A DNA stretch of 64,000 nucleotides, from assembly GCA_029213005.1 (NCBI GenBank), contig JARGPI010000025.1, positions 39,136-103,135 on the forward strand, written 5' to 3'. Shown here piece after piece: positions 33,955 through 42,625 of this stretch. The notes under the pieces are model-generated. The model was not told the origin of the DNA, did not search any database, and saw only the letters and a list, made by a program, of their open reading frames with translations. A program made the position numbers and the translations under genes. Origin of the DNA: Verrucomicrobiales bacterium (GTDB lineage Bacteria > Verrucomicrobiota > Verrucomicrobiia > Verrucomicrobiales > DEV007). The first letter of the stretch is position 1. The number at the start of each line of letters is the position of its first letter.

Positions 33955-34830
33955 ATGGCCAGCAAGCCCACTCCGAATCAGTCGACCGCGATCCTACTCA
34001 TTTCGTGCCCGGATCAGTCGGGTATCGTTGCTGCAATCTCCAATTTTCTCTTCGAAAACCAGGGGAATATCCTAGATGTCGATCAGCATGTGGACCGCGA
34101 TGAGAACGCCTTTTTCATGCGGATTGAGTGGGAAGTGGATGGCTTCGGAATTGATCGCGAAAAGATCAGTGAGGCGATCGCTCCGCTGGCAGACAAATTT
34201 TCGATGACCTGGACGCTGAATTTCTCGGATGTCCTGCCGAGAGTGGCGATCTTTGTGACGAAGGAAAATCACTGCCTCTACGATTTGCTTTCCCGTCATG
34301 AAAGCCGGGAGCTGGCGATGGAGATTCCTCTGATCATCAGTAACCGTGAGGATCTCCGATCGGCCGCCGAGCGATTTGATATCCCGTTCCACCACCTCCC
34401 GATCACCAAGGAGAACAAGCAGGAACAGGAGCAAAAGCAGATCGCACTGATTAAGGAAAATAACTGCGAGATGGTGATTTTGGCCAAATACATGCAGATT
34501 CTGAGCAATCAGATGTGTGAAGCGTTGCCGAATCAAATCATCAACATTCACCACTCGTTCCTGCCCGCTTTCCCGGGGGCCCGGCCGTATCATTCCGCGT
34601 TTAAGCGCGGTGTAAAAATCGTTGGTGCGACGGGGCATTACGTGACGAAAGATCTCGATGAAGGTCCCATTATCGCTCAGGGCGTGACCCAGGTGTCGCA
34701 TCGTGATTCGGTGAAAGCGTTTATCCGGAAAGGGCGTGATTTGGAACAAACGGTTCTGAGCCGGGCCGTTTGGTTGCACATCAACCGGAGAACTCTTGTC
34801 TTTGGCAATCGCACCGTTGTCTTCGGGTAA
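33955..34830 (+). CDS. purU: Formyltetrahydrofolate deformylase
   Basis: A 291-residue protein with an N-terminal ACT domain (ILLISCPDQSGIVAAISNFL) and a C-terminal formyltransferase-like domain. Catalytic residues are in IINIHHSFLPAFPGA (Asn, His) and in GATGHYVTKDLDEGPIIAQ (Asp). It hydrolyses 10-formyl-THF to formate and THF, balancing one-carbon pools and feeding formate to purine synthesis. The ATG at 33955 was chosen; the upstream frame reads through the tRNA gene. hisS follows 19 bases later and dcd after that, a possible three-gene operon. Confidence 0.96.
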   Translation: MASKPTPNQSTAILLISCPDQSGIVAAISNFLFENQGNILDVDQHVDRDENAFFMRIEWEVDGFGIDREKISEAIAPLADKFSMTWTLNFSDVLPRVAIFVTKENHCLYDLLSRHESRELAMEIPLIISNREDLRSAAERFDIPFHHLPITKENKQEQEQKQIALIKENNCEMVILAKYMQILSNQMCEALPNQIINIHHSFLPAFPGARPYHSAFKRGVKIVGATGHYVTKDLDEGPIIAQGVTQVSHRDSVKAFIRKGRDLEQTVLSRAVWLHINRRTLVFGNRTVVFG

Positions 34831-34849
34831 TTCCACGCTACTATCAGCC

Positions 34850-36106
34850 ATGGCTAAGGGCTTCCAAACCTTAAAAGGGTTCCGTGATTTTTACCCGGAC
34901 GAATGCGATGCGCGTAACTACGTGTTCAACGTGTGGCGTACCGTCGCGAAGCGGTATGGCTTCGTCGAATACGAAGGGCCGATTCTGGAACCCACCGAGC
35001 TTTATAAAAAGAAGAGCGGTGATGAGATCGTGACTCAGCTTTTCTGTTTCGAGGACAAAGGCGGTCGTGACGTGTCGATGCGCCCCGAGCTGACGCCCAC
35101 TCTGGCGCGGATGGCGGCGGCGAGGCAACGTGATTTTAAAAAACCGCTCCGGTGGTTTTCGATTGGTCAGTTTTTCCGCTACGAGAAACATCAGAAAGGC
35201 CGGGGACGCGAGTTCTATCAATTTAACTGCGATATCCTCGGCGAGGAAAATGTCGGGGCCGACGCAGAACTGGCGGCTCTTTCGATCGATATCATGCGGG
35301 AGTTGGGCTTTACTTCCGATGATTTCCGTCTTCGGATCAGCGATCGCGAAGCGTGGACCACGTTTGCCGCAAAGGCGGGCGTTTCTGAGGAGCAGACCGG
35401 TGAGTTTCTCCAAATAATCGACAAAATGGAGCGGACCAAGCCGGAGGATTTTGAAAAAGCGCTCGGTCAGTTTGGGTTAACGCCGGCTGATATCGATGGT
35501 TTCATCAGCAGTGGTCCGGAAGCTTCCAATACGCTGAAATCGATCACCGCCGATCTGACAGCGCGGGGGCTTGGCGAATTCCTCGAAGTTGATTTACGGA
35601 TCGTCCGCGGGCTCGCTTACTACACCGGTGCGGTTTTCGAGATCTTTGATATTGGTAAAGGGATGCGTGCGGTTGCCGGGGGAGGCCGCTACGATCAATT
35701 ACTGAAAGTGATCGGCGGCGTCGATATGCCGGCCTGTGGTTTTGCGATGGGTGATATGGTGATTACCGATTTGGTTCGTGAGAGCGAGAAGCCGAACGAA
35801 TTGCTCGAAGCGGGAATCGCGGAATCCCAGAGTATCGATGTATTTGTTATCATCGCAGACGAAGAGAAGCGGGCCGAGGCCAGCAAGGTCATTCAGGACC
35901 TACGCAATGCTGGACAGCGCACCGCTTTTTCGATGGCCCCGGCGAAAGTAGGGAAACAATTTCAAAATGCTGAGCAGATGGGCGCGAAATTTGCGGCAAT
36001 CATTGGAGCAGAGTTCCCGGAGGTCAGCCTCAAAAACCTCGGGGATCGCAGTGAGATTACCTGTCAGGCGGACGAATTGACCGGCAAACTCGAAAAAAAC
36101 CGATAG
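34850..36106 (+). CDS. hisS: Histidyl-tRNA synthetase
   Basis: A 418-residue class II synthetase. Motif 1 region is around GFVEYEGPILEPTELY, motif 2 around WFSIGQFFRYEKHQKGRGRE, and the histidine-specific loop is RGLAYYTGAVFEIF. Motif 3 is GGGRYDQL to GFAMGDMV. The C-terminal anticodon domain follows (VFVIIADEEKRAEASKVIQD). The ATG at 34850 gives the usual MAKGFQTLKGFRDFYPDE start; the longer frame from 34796 is in the end of purU. Normal length. Confidence 0.96.
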   Translation: MAKGFQTLKGFRDFYPDECDARNYVFNVWRTVAKRYGFVEYEGPILEPTELYKKKSGDEIVTQLFCFEDKGGRDVSMRPELTPTLARMAAARQRDFKKPLRWFSIGQFFRYEKHQKGRGREFYQFNCDILGEENVGADAELAALSIDIMRELGFTSDDFRLRISDREAWTTFAAKAGVSEEQTGEFLQIIDKMERTKPEDFEKALGQFGLTPADIDGFISSGPEASNTLKSITADLTARGLGEFLEVDLRIVRGLAYYTGAVFEIFDIGKGMRAVAGGGRYDQLLKVIGGVDMPACGFAMGDMVITDLVRESEKPNELLEAGIAESQSIDVFVIIADEEKRAEASKVIQDLRNAGQRTAFSMAPAKVGKQFQNAEQMGAKFAAIIGAEFPEVSLKNLGDRSEITCQADELTGKLEKNR

Positions 36107-36112
36107 AGAAAT

Positions 36113-36649
36113 ATGATACTTTCAGACGACGAAATCCTTAAGTCCATCGAGTGTGGTCAGATCGTGTTGGACCCATTTGACCGGGAATGTCTCGGCACCA
36201 ACAGCTACGACGTGCACCTCAGCAAACATCTCGCAACCTACAAAAACCGGGTGCTCGATGCCAGAGAGCACAACGAAATCGAGCATTTCGAAATGCCGGA
36301 GGAAGGGTTTGTTTTAGAGCCGCAGATTAACTATCTCGGCTCGACAATTGAATATACCGAAACCCATCACACCGTTCCTTTTCTGGAGGGCAAATCGAGT
36401 GTGGGGCGCCTCGGGATCGACATTCATGCGACAGCGGGAAAAGGTGACGTCGGATTCAGTAATCACTGGACCTTGGAAATCTCCGTCAAACAACCGGTCC
36501 GGGTTTACGAAGGGATGCCGATCGGGCAGTTGATCTACTTCCGGGTCGAGGGCGCAGTCCTCACTCCCTACAGCGAGAAAGCGTCTGCGAAGTATAACGA
36601 TCGCAGTCCGCTCCCCGTCGAGTCGATGATGTGGAAGAACAAGTTCTAG
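36113..36649 (+). CDS. dcd: dCTP deaminase
   Basis: A 178-residue protein of the dCTP deaminase/dUTPase superfamily. It has MILSDDEILKSIECGQI, GTNSYDVHLS, the substrate loop GKSSVGRLGIDIHATAG and the catalytic Glu in FSNHWTLEIS. It deaminates dCTP to dUTP as source of dTMP. It starts 6 bases after hisS and is convergent to the TIR gene. A bifunctional Dcd/Dut cannot be excluded from sequence alone. Confidence 0.93.
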   Translation: MILSDDEILKSIECGQIVLDPFDRECLGTNSYDVHLSKHLATYKNRVLDAREHNEIEHFEMPEEGFVLEPQINYLGSTIEYTETHHTVPFLEGKSSVGRLGIDIHATAGKGDVGFSNHWTLEISVKQPVRVYEGMPIGQLIYFRVEGAVLTPYSEKASAKYNDRSPLPVESMMWKNKF

Positions 36650-36668
36650 GGCAAGTCGTCCCGGAATC

Positions 36669-37076
36669 TTAGAGTTCATCGAAGTAGGTATCGATTTCAT
36701 CAATCGAGATGATTTTGGAGTCCTCCAATAAGTGGGAGAACTTTTTAAACACCTGCTTCTTTTTCACGCCGTATAGGATGATGATTCTTGGTTTTTTCTG
36801 AAACCAGAACGTGAGCATCTCATTGTAGACCCACTGGCTGTCCAAACTTGCCGGAGTGATGATTGCGGCCAACTCGTCACTCTTCGAAAGTGCCTTGCGG
36901 ATTTTTTTAGCCACGTTTTGCCCAACCGCAATATCCCGCTGGGCGACAAAAGTACGACGACCTCTCGAATGGATAATGTCAGCCATCCATTCGCTCAGTT
37001 TATCATCCACATGATGATGAGAAATGAAAACCCTCTTTGGTTTTCCAGGTCTGTTTTTGTGAGTTTGCGCCGTCAT
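36669..37076 (-). CDS. Single-domain TIR protein
   Basis: A 135-residue protein that is almost entirely a Toll/interleukin-1 receptor domain: KRVFISHHHVDDKLSEWMAD (strand A and helix), GRRTFVAQRDIAVGQNV (BB-loop region), AAIITPASLDSQWVYNEMLT with Glu86 at the catalytic NADase position, and RIIILYGV. Bacterial TIR domains cleave NAD or make cyclic ADP-ribose signals in anti-phage systems. No partner domain or sensor gene is adjacent: dcd lies convergent and the upstream 375 bases hold no gene. The ATG at 37076 was preferred to a TTG at 37100. Upstream DNA is very AT-rich, which suggests horizontal gain. Confidence 0.88.
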   Translation of the reverse strand: MTAQTHKNRPGKPKRVFISHHHVDDKLSEWMADIIHSRGRRTFVAQRDIAVGQNVAKKIRKALSKSDELAAIITPASLDSQWVYNEMLTFWFQKKPRIIILYGVKKKQVFKKFSHLLEDSKIISIDEIDTYFDEL

Positions 37077-37451
37077 GTTGTAATAACAGCACCCACCCAA
37101 GTTCGCATCGCTACTCTATTACAGTTTTTATAAATAATCCAATAAAATTTAAAAACTTATTGAGCGTGATAATTATCATTATTGTGATTTATGTTTGAGA
37201 AAAATATCAATTTTGACCAATGATCCCGGCTTTGGATCGTCACAAATGTGAAAGTTTCCTTTTCTGAGGCATCCGGCATTCACCCAAGTTCGCGCTTACG
37301 AATGTTAAACCTTGCTTCACGAAAGGAATAGCGAGCCGCTGTCTCCTGTTTTGGGTGATAGCGGCTCGCCTACCTTCGCCAGTCCGGAAGTGAATGCGTC
37401 CCGAATTCGGCCTGACAAGGTTCCTTTTCTAAGGAACGGTCCGTTTTTGTC
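37077..37451. other. AT-rich intergenic region with hairpin
   Basis: No gene is seen. The first 180 bases are strongly AT-rich and probably hold the TIR promoter. The 14-base string CACCCAAGTTCGC plus one base occurs twice (about 37093 and 37280), roughly 188 bases apart. A hairpin lies at 37331-37369. Confidence 0.7.
37331..37369. repeat. Perfect 10-base inverted repeat
   Basis: GCGAGCCGCT and AGCGGCTCGC, perfect complements, separated by 19 bases, about 80 bases upstream of the esterase-lactonase gene. It could be a REP-like unit or a terminator-like structure for the transcript from upstream. Confidence 0.6.
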
Positions 37452-39197
37452 ATGAATCGATGCTGTCTCCTGTTTCTTTGCTTCTCTGTCTCGCTGCACG
37501 CCCAGCAGAAACCGACCGAGGGTCCGTATCCGGTCGATCCGGATAATGAAAAGCAGGCCGGGATGCCGCAGGGGAGGGTGACGAATCACGAATTTTCCGG
37601 GAGCGAGATCTACCCCGGAACGACGCGGGAGTATTTTGTCTATACTCCGGCGCAATACACCAAAGAGGAACCGGTTGCCTTAATGGTATTTCAGGATGGG
37701 AAAGGATACCTGAAAAATGTGCCGACGGTTTTCGATAATCTGATCCATAAAAAGGCGATGCCGCCTACCGTGGCAGTATTTATCAACCCCGGAGTGGTTC
37801 CGGAGACCAGCGAAGATGTGCTCGCGAGGTATAACCGCTCTTTTGAATATGATGCGGTCGACGATCGCTATGCCCGGTTCTTAATCGAGGAAATTTTGCC
37901 GGTGGCATTGAAAGATATCAATGTCACATCCGACCCCAATCTCCGCGCGATATGCGGATCGAGTTCCGGTGGCATCGCGGCATTTGTGGCTGCCTGGGAA
38001 AGGCCCGATTCGTTCCGGCGTATCTATACCACGGTCGGGACTTATGTCGGTTTGCGGGGTGGTAACGAACTACCGGTTCTGGTGCGGAAAACGGAGCCGA
38101 AACCACTGCGGATTTTTCTCCAGGACGGTCGGAACGATAACAATATCTACTGCGGAAGTTGGTGGGTGGCGAATCAGGACATGCTGGCTTCTCTCCAGTG
38201 GGCCGGTTACGAAGTGAATCATGAGTGGGGTGAGGGTTCACATAACCGAAAGCACGGGAACGCAATTTTCCCGAAGGTGATGAAGTGGCTCTGGGAAGGC
38301 TGGGAGACGGATCCGGTCGTGCGAACCCATGTTGACCAATCGCACAGTAAAGCAAGAGAGTTCCTCGTTCCCGGGGAGGATTGGGAATTGGTTAGTGAAG
38401 GTCACGGATTCACCGAAGGTCCGGCAGTTAATGCCAGGGGCGATCTCTATTTCTCCGATCTCGAGGAAAGTAAAATCTGGAAGGTCGATAGAGAGGGTAA
38501 GGTGTCCCACTTTCAGGAAAATACCGGGAACACCAACGGGCTCGCTTTTTCGCCCGATGGGAAAACGCTGTATGGCTGTCAAAGAACGCCCGGTCAGCTG
38601 GTTTCGTGGAATATAGAAACCGGAGAGCAATTCATTCATGCAAAAGGCGTCAAACCGAACGATGTCGTGGTCGCTCACGATGGCACGGTATATTTCTCTG
38701 AGCCGAAATCGAGGCGGATCCTGATGATTCCGGCGGGCGGCGGAGAGTATCAAGTCGCCGGGAGTGGGTATTCCGGAGTCAATGGCGTTGTCCTGAGTAC
38801 GGATCAATCGCTGGTTCTCGCCGCGGACTACAGCGGGCGCTTTGTCTGGTCGGGGCAGCGGAAGCCCGATGGAACCCTCGATTTTGTTCAGCCCTATTTC
38901 CATCTTCACCTGCCACCTGCGTCAGTCGATTCACGGAGTCAGGCTGATGGGATGGCCGTCACCGAAAAAGGGTGGTTGCTGGTCGCGACGGCGATGGGGA
39001 TTCAGGTTTGTGATATGCCGGGCCGGGTCAATTTTATTATACCTCCGCCGCAGGGTGAGCGATTTCCCTCCAACGTCGCGCTCCATGGTAATCAGCTCTA
39101 TGCGACCTGTGGTCGGAAAGTCTTCAAACGCACCGTTGCCCTCAAAGGTGCGCAAGCCTGGTCCGAGCCTGTTAAACCGGCCAAGCCGAGGCTGTAG
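37452..39197 (+). CDS. Secreted esterase - SMP-30/gluconolactonase fusion
   Basis: A 581-residue exported protein with signal peptide (about 1-17). Residues about 40-290 form an esterase D/Fes-like alpha/beta hydrolase. VALMVFQDGKGYL is the start, the nucleophile Ser lies in CGSSSGGIAAF, and the acid and His follow in LQDGRNDNN and EGSHNRKHG. Residues about 310-565 form an SMP-30/gluconolactonase-like propeller (GFTEGPAVNARGDLYFSD, NGLAFSPDGKTLY, KPNDVVVAHDGTVYFSEP). Both parts look intact. The pair suggests stepwise attack on an acylated sugar or lactone outside the cytoplasm; the substrate is unknown. Homologues of each part are often separate genes. Confidence 0.9.
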   Translation: MNRCCLLFLCFSVSLHAQQKPTEGPYPVDPDNEKQAGMPQGRVTNHEFSGSEIYPGTTREYFVYTPAQYTKEEPVALMVFQDGKGYLKNVPTVFDNLIHKKAMPPTVAVFINPGVVPETSEDVLARYNRSFEYDAVDDRYARFLIEEILPVALKDINVTSDPNLRAICGSSSGGIAAFVAAWERPDSFRRIYTTVGTYVGLRGGNELPVLVRKTEPKPLRIFLQDGRNDNNIYCGSWWVANQDMLASLQWAGYEVNHEWGEGSHNRKHGNAIFPKVMKWLWEGWETDPVVRTHVDQSHSKAREFLVPGEDWELVSEGHGFTEGPAVNARGDLYFSDLEESKIWKVDREGKVSHFQENTGNTNGLAFSPDGKTLYGCQRTPGQLVSWNIETGEQFIHAKGVKPNDVVVAHDGTVYFSEPKSRRILMIPAGGGEYQVAGSGYSGVNGVVLSTDQSLVLAADYSGRFVWSGQRKPDGTLDFVQPYFHLHLPPASVDSRSQADGMAVTEKGWLLVATAMGIQVCDMPGRVNFIIPPPQGERFPSNVALHGNQLYATCGRKVFKRTVALKGAQAWSEPVKPAKPRL

Positions 39198-39201
39198 GGT
39201 G

Positions 39202-39240
39202 GACTGTACCCTGTACACTTTTGGACCGTACAGGGTACAA
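39202..39240. repeat. Interspersed palindromic repeat, family 1
   Basis: GACTGTACCCTGTACA and CCGTACAGGGTACAA arms around a short spacer, 5 bases after the esterase-lactonase stop. It may double as a transcription end signal. Confidence 0.9.
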
Positions 39241-39363
39241 AATGCTGCGGCAAAGTCATCCTGCGGAAATTTAACCGTATGATCTGCAGGGCGTTGAAGG
39301 TGACAAAGTTGGGGCGGTTTATCCGTCGATTGACGACTTTGCTTTCGCGTTTAGGGTTTCGCC

Positions 39364-40086
39364 ATGTCAGACGCCGACGATAAAGTGCCAAATCCAGACG
39401 AAACGCCGGAGCCAACTCCAGCACCGGAGGCTGCGCCCACTCCTGCCCCGGCAACGCCGGTTAATTCTGAGCCTGTTGCCGCTCCGGCACCCGCCCCGGT
39501 CACTCAACCGGTGGAAGCCGGACCGGAAGAGGTGGATTTGGAGAAAGCGGTCAAACACACCCGGAGTATTTTCCGATCGGTTTGGTTTTGGGTGATCGCC
39601 GGACCGGTGAATTTAATAATCGCGGCTTTGGTGATTGCTTTTGCCTTCCCTTTTATTTTCCTCGGTTTCCCCGAACCGCCGGCTGGACTTGAATCGGTCA
39701 AAAAAGCGGTCGTGATCGATAAATTCCGTCAGGCAGCTTATGGATACGAAAACGGAAAACTGGTGAGCCGCTATGTCGTGTTAACCGGTGACGGAGATCA
39801 TGACACGCCGGTTGGTAAGTTCAAAATTACGAAAAAAGACAAAGATTATGTGAGTCGGCAATATGGCGACCCGATGCCCAACGCCGTCTTTTTCATCGAA
39901 AGTCGTGGTATCGCGATGCACTCCAGTTTTGCGGTGGGTTTCAAATGGTGTGCCAAATTACTTTCCGGGCATCACCCTTACATTGGGTCTCACGGCTGTG
40001 TCCGGATGACGCCCTGGGGTTCGCACCGGATGTATAAATTCGGTGACTTCGGAACACCCGTCTGGGTGATCGATACCCGGAATTAA
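39364..40086 (+). CDS. L,D-transpeptidase (YkuD domain), membrane-anchored
   Basis: A 240-residue protein. The first 55 residues are Pro/Ala/Glu-rich, followed by one membrane helix (about 76-99) and a YkuD catalytic domain with HSSFAVGF and the Cys motif IGSHGCVRM. It cross-links peptidoglycan stem peptides or attaches proteins to them. The low-complexity N-terminus would lie in the cytoplasm and the enzyme in the periplasm. It is convergent to a second L,D-transpeptidase gene 19 bases away, with which it shares little beyond the active site. Confidence 0.92.
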   Translation: MSDADDKVPNPDETPEPTPAPEAAPTPAPATPVNSEPVAAPAPAPVTQPVEAGPEEVDLEKAVKHTRSIFRSVWFWVIAGPVNLIIAALVIAFAFPFIFLGFPEPPAGLESVKKAVVIDKFRQAAYGYENGKLVSRYVVLTGDGDHDTPVGKFKITKKDKDYVSRQYGDPMPNAVFFIESRGIAMHSSFAVGFKWCAKLLSGHHPYIGSHGCVRMTPWGSHRMYKFGDFGTPVWVIDTRN

Positions 40087-40105
40087 GGTAAAAGAGAAGC
40101 GTTGG

Positions 40106-40636
40106 TCAGGGCCTGATTTCGATCGGGACCTTCCGGTTTTTGACCGCCTTCCAGATTTCCGCCATTTCCTTGTTGGTGAGGCCGATGCATCCATCGGTCC
40201 AGTCCCACCAGCGATGCCAGCGCCCGATCCAGGGTAGATTATTGGGCAGCCCATGAATCATGATGTCGCCGCCGGGATTGTTGCCGTGCTTGCGGGACCG
40301 GCTTCGATCACTGGAATTGGGGTAGGAGACGTGAAGAGAGCGATAGAAGCGGCTGTTAGGATTGCCGAAGTCGAGGACGTAATTTCCTTCCGGAGTGCGC
40401 TCATCCCCCTGTTTTTCTTTGTGGCCTTTCGGGTTTGCCCCGAGCGATACCGAATAGCTGCGGATCTTCTTCCCGTCCGCCCCGAGCAAGGTCAGTTTCC
40501 GCTTTTTCTTCTCGAGAAGTAGCTTTTCCACTTTCACCCCCTCCGGAAGGGGACGAGTCGGAAAAAACGTGTAGGAAAGTGCCAGAGCGAGAATCGTAAA
40601 AATCCCGATCAGGCAAAAGCGACGGGGCAATTTCAT
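40106..40636 (-). CDS. L,D-transpeptidase family protein, YafK-like motif
   Basis: A 176-residue protein with an N-terminal membrane anchor or signal (about 8-25). Its YkuD-type domain has MIHGLPNNLPWIGRWHRWWD and the Cys motif DWTDGCIGLTN. The residue before Gly is Asp rather than His (TDGC for SHGC), as in the YafK/ErfK relatives that often act as transpeptidases or amidase-like hydrolases on murein-linked lipoprotein. Convergent with the other L,D-transpeptidase gene, so the window has two different members side by side. Confidence 0.88.
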   Translation of the reverse strand: MKLPRRFCLIGIFTILALALSYTFFPTRPLPEGVKVEKLLLEKKKRKLTLLGADGKKIRSYSVSLGANPKGHKEKQGDERTPEGNYVLDFGNPNSRFYRSLHVSYPNSSDRSRSRKHGNNPGGDIMIHGLPNNLPWIGRWHRWWDWTDGCIGLTNKEMAEIWKAVKNRKVPIEIRP

Positions 40637-40941
40637 AGCGTTCTCAAATAATAAGGGGTGATCTCGATGTTTCCTATCTGATTTTCACGTACTAATACGT
40701 TTTAAAAAGCTCTGTGTACACTGTGATTTTTTCTGCCTTTAAACCCGGAAAAATGAAGGAACCGCCCGGATGTCGGGTGATTAAACTTCCCGGGTTTCCA
40801 GTGGAAAGGCGAAATCCCCCGAAAGAAGCGGTTTCGCGCGTAAAAAGCGGTTGAATCCGACGATGAAACTCACTACTTTCCCGCCCTTCCGCGAAATCTG
40901 ACCTGATTTGGCGGATTTCGACTTAAAACGTTACAGGACTC
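40637..40941. promoter_or_regulatory. Divergent promoter region with inverted repeats
   Basis: A gap of 305 bases between the divergent transpeptidase and SurA/PpiD-like genes. Two structures stand out: ACGTA-CTAA-TACGT (40687-40700), a small palindrome that could be an operator or hairpin about 50 bases upstream of the transpeptidase start, and a nested pair at 40741-40797 (outer AAACCCGG/CCGGGTTT, inner CCCG/CGGG) about 145 bases upstream of the foldase start. No gene is seen. Confidence 0.5.
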
Positions 40942-42621
40942 ATGCTCACAACTTTTCGTAAATTTCAGAAAGGCGCTCTCATCGTGGTGACCGTCATCAT
41001 CGTGATAGCCTTTGCTTTTCTTTACTCCGATTTTGACTTCGCGAAAGGAACTCTGGGATCCAGTGATTGTGTGATCAAAATTCACAAGCGTTGCTACCGC
41101 GTTGAAGAAGCCCAGAAACTGGCCCGCTTCCAGAGTCTCGCTCTGAATCTCGGGATGGGTCAATTTGTCCGCACCCTGACCGGGCCGAATCGTCTCGATC
41201 GTGATCCGACTGATTTTGTGATGAATATGCTGGTGCTCCGGAAAGAGGCGGAACGTCTCGGGATTGAGCCGACAGCAGACGAAATCAAAAAAGCCGTGCC
41301 GAATTTACCGATTTTCCAGCAGATGCCGTGGGCAAACGGAGAATACATGCGCCGCCTCGTCGCTCAGTTCGGATTGACCGAGAGTGATCTCGCAAGCCTT
41401 GTGAAAGACTATCTCGCTTTCAATAAGTTACAGGAACTGATCGGAGCCGGGGTTCAATCCGTTCCTGCGATTGTCGAGAAAGATTACGTTCAGAGAAATC
41501 AGATCTACACCGCATCCGTCGTCAATTTTGACCGCGCAGATTTCGAAGAGGCCGCAAAGGTGACTGACGAAGAAGTGAAGAAATACTTTGAAGAGCGCAA
41601 TAAGCCGGAGGAAAAAGCCCCCGCTTCAGTGCTTCCGGAGAAAAAGCCGGAATTTGCGGAAGATCCAAATGCCGCCGAGGGACAGCCTGAAGAAATCGCC
41701 GCTGCGCCAGGGGCCACCACTCCGGTTTCCGCTGACCTTGCGCCGCTGATGACTGCACCACAGCGTGGTTTTGATTACATCAAGTTCACCCCGGAAAAAC
41801 TCGCCGAAGACGCGACTCAGGAAGAGAAGGCCAAGAGTGGAATCGCCTTCGCCAAGCAGGTAAACCGGATCTACTCCGAACTCGCTGAAGAGGGAGCCGA
41901 TTTTGCGGAAGTTACCAAGTCCTACACTGAAAAAGAAACCTCTTTCAAGGTCGAGACCGGAAGCTTCGAGCCGTTCAAATACGACAACGCTCCCGAAGCC
42001 CTTCAGGGGAAAGACGAAATTCTCGCTGATCTGTTCAGTGGCGCCCTGCAGAAAGACGCCGTCAGCGTGCCGCATTCCGCCGAAGATGGCAGCTACTACG
42101 TTTTCAAATACAGCAATCTGGTTGAGCCTCGTCAGATGACTTTGGAAGAAGCGCGCCCGCTCATCGTAAAAGCGTTGAAGGCGAAAAAGTCCAATCAACT
42201 CGCCAGCGATGCCGCTAACGAAGCTCTCGCTAAACTGCAGAAAGCGATCGAGGAGGAAAAATCGATCCTCGATGTGGCCAGCGCCTCCAACTACGATCTG
42301 GTTTCCCTTCCGAAATTCTCCGAAGCGGACCGCCCTGAAGCGATTGAAGATCCGGCGGCAATTCTGGAGTCAGTTCGCGATGTGGCTCCGGGCCAGCTTT
42401 CCAAAGTTGCTCAGCGCCCCGGCGGGAAGGGTTATTTCATCTCTTACGTCGACAAGATCGAGATTTACAAAGATGAAACCAAAGATGCCAATCTTCGCGT
42501 AATCTCCGCAAATGCTGAGCGCGAAGAGGAAACTTTGCTTTTCCTTGCCTGGTTGAAACAGCGGGCGAAAGATTCCGGTGCAGCCCGGAACGACAGTATT
42601 TTGAACTACCCCGGTAGTTAA
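40942..42621 (+). CDS. Periplasmic foldase, SurA/PpiD-like, membrane-anchored
   Basis: A 559-residue protein with one N-terminal membrane helix (about 12-30) and a SurA N-terminal-like helical domain (about 60-180, with VMNMLVLRKEAERLGIEPTA). A charged Pro/Glu/Ala linker (about 205-265) follows, then parvulin-like regions (FAEVTKSYTEKETSFKVETG, YVFKYSNLVEPRQMTLEEAR). It probably helps fold outer-membrane and exported proteins; whether the PPIase site is active cannot be told. The next gene, a TPR protein, starts 4 bases after the stop. Confidence 0.82.
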   Translation: MLTTFRKFQKGALIVVTVIIVIAFAFLYSDFDFAKGTLGSSDCVIKIHKRCYRVEEAQKLARFQSLALNLGMGQFVRTLTGPNRLDRDPTDFVMNMLVLRKEAERLGIEPTADEIKKAVPNLPIFQQMPWANGEYMRRLVAQFGLTESDLASLVKDYLAFNKLQELIGAGVQSVPAIVEKDYVQRNQIYTASVVNFDRADFEEAAKVTDEEVKKYFEERNKPEEKAPASVLPEKKPEFAEDPNAAEGQPEEIAAAPGATTPVSADLAPLMTAPQRGFDYIKFTPEKLAEDATQEEKAKSGIAFAKQVNRIYSELAEEGADFAEVTKSYTEKETSFKVETGSFEPFKYDNAPEALQGKDEILADLFSGALQKDAVSVPHSAEDGSYYVFKYSNLVEPRQMTLEEARPLIVKALKAKKSNQLASDAANEALAKLQKAIEEEKSILDVASASNYDLVSLPKFSEADRPEAIEDPAAILESVRDVAPGQLSKVAQRPGGKGYFISYVDKIEIYKDETKDANLRVISANAEREEETLLFLAWLKQRAKDSGAARNDSILNYPGS

Positions 42622-42625
42622 GCTT

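Noticed and set aside
36113..36649. dCTP deaminase considered as a nucleotide-depleting defence partner of the TIR gene
   Set aside because: It follows hisS by 6 bases on the opposite strand from the TIR gene and looks like the ordinary housekeeping Dcd.
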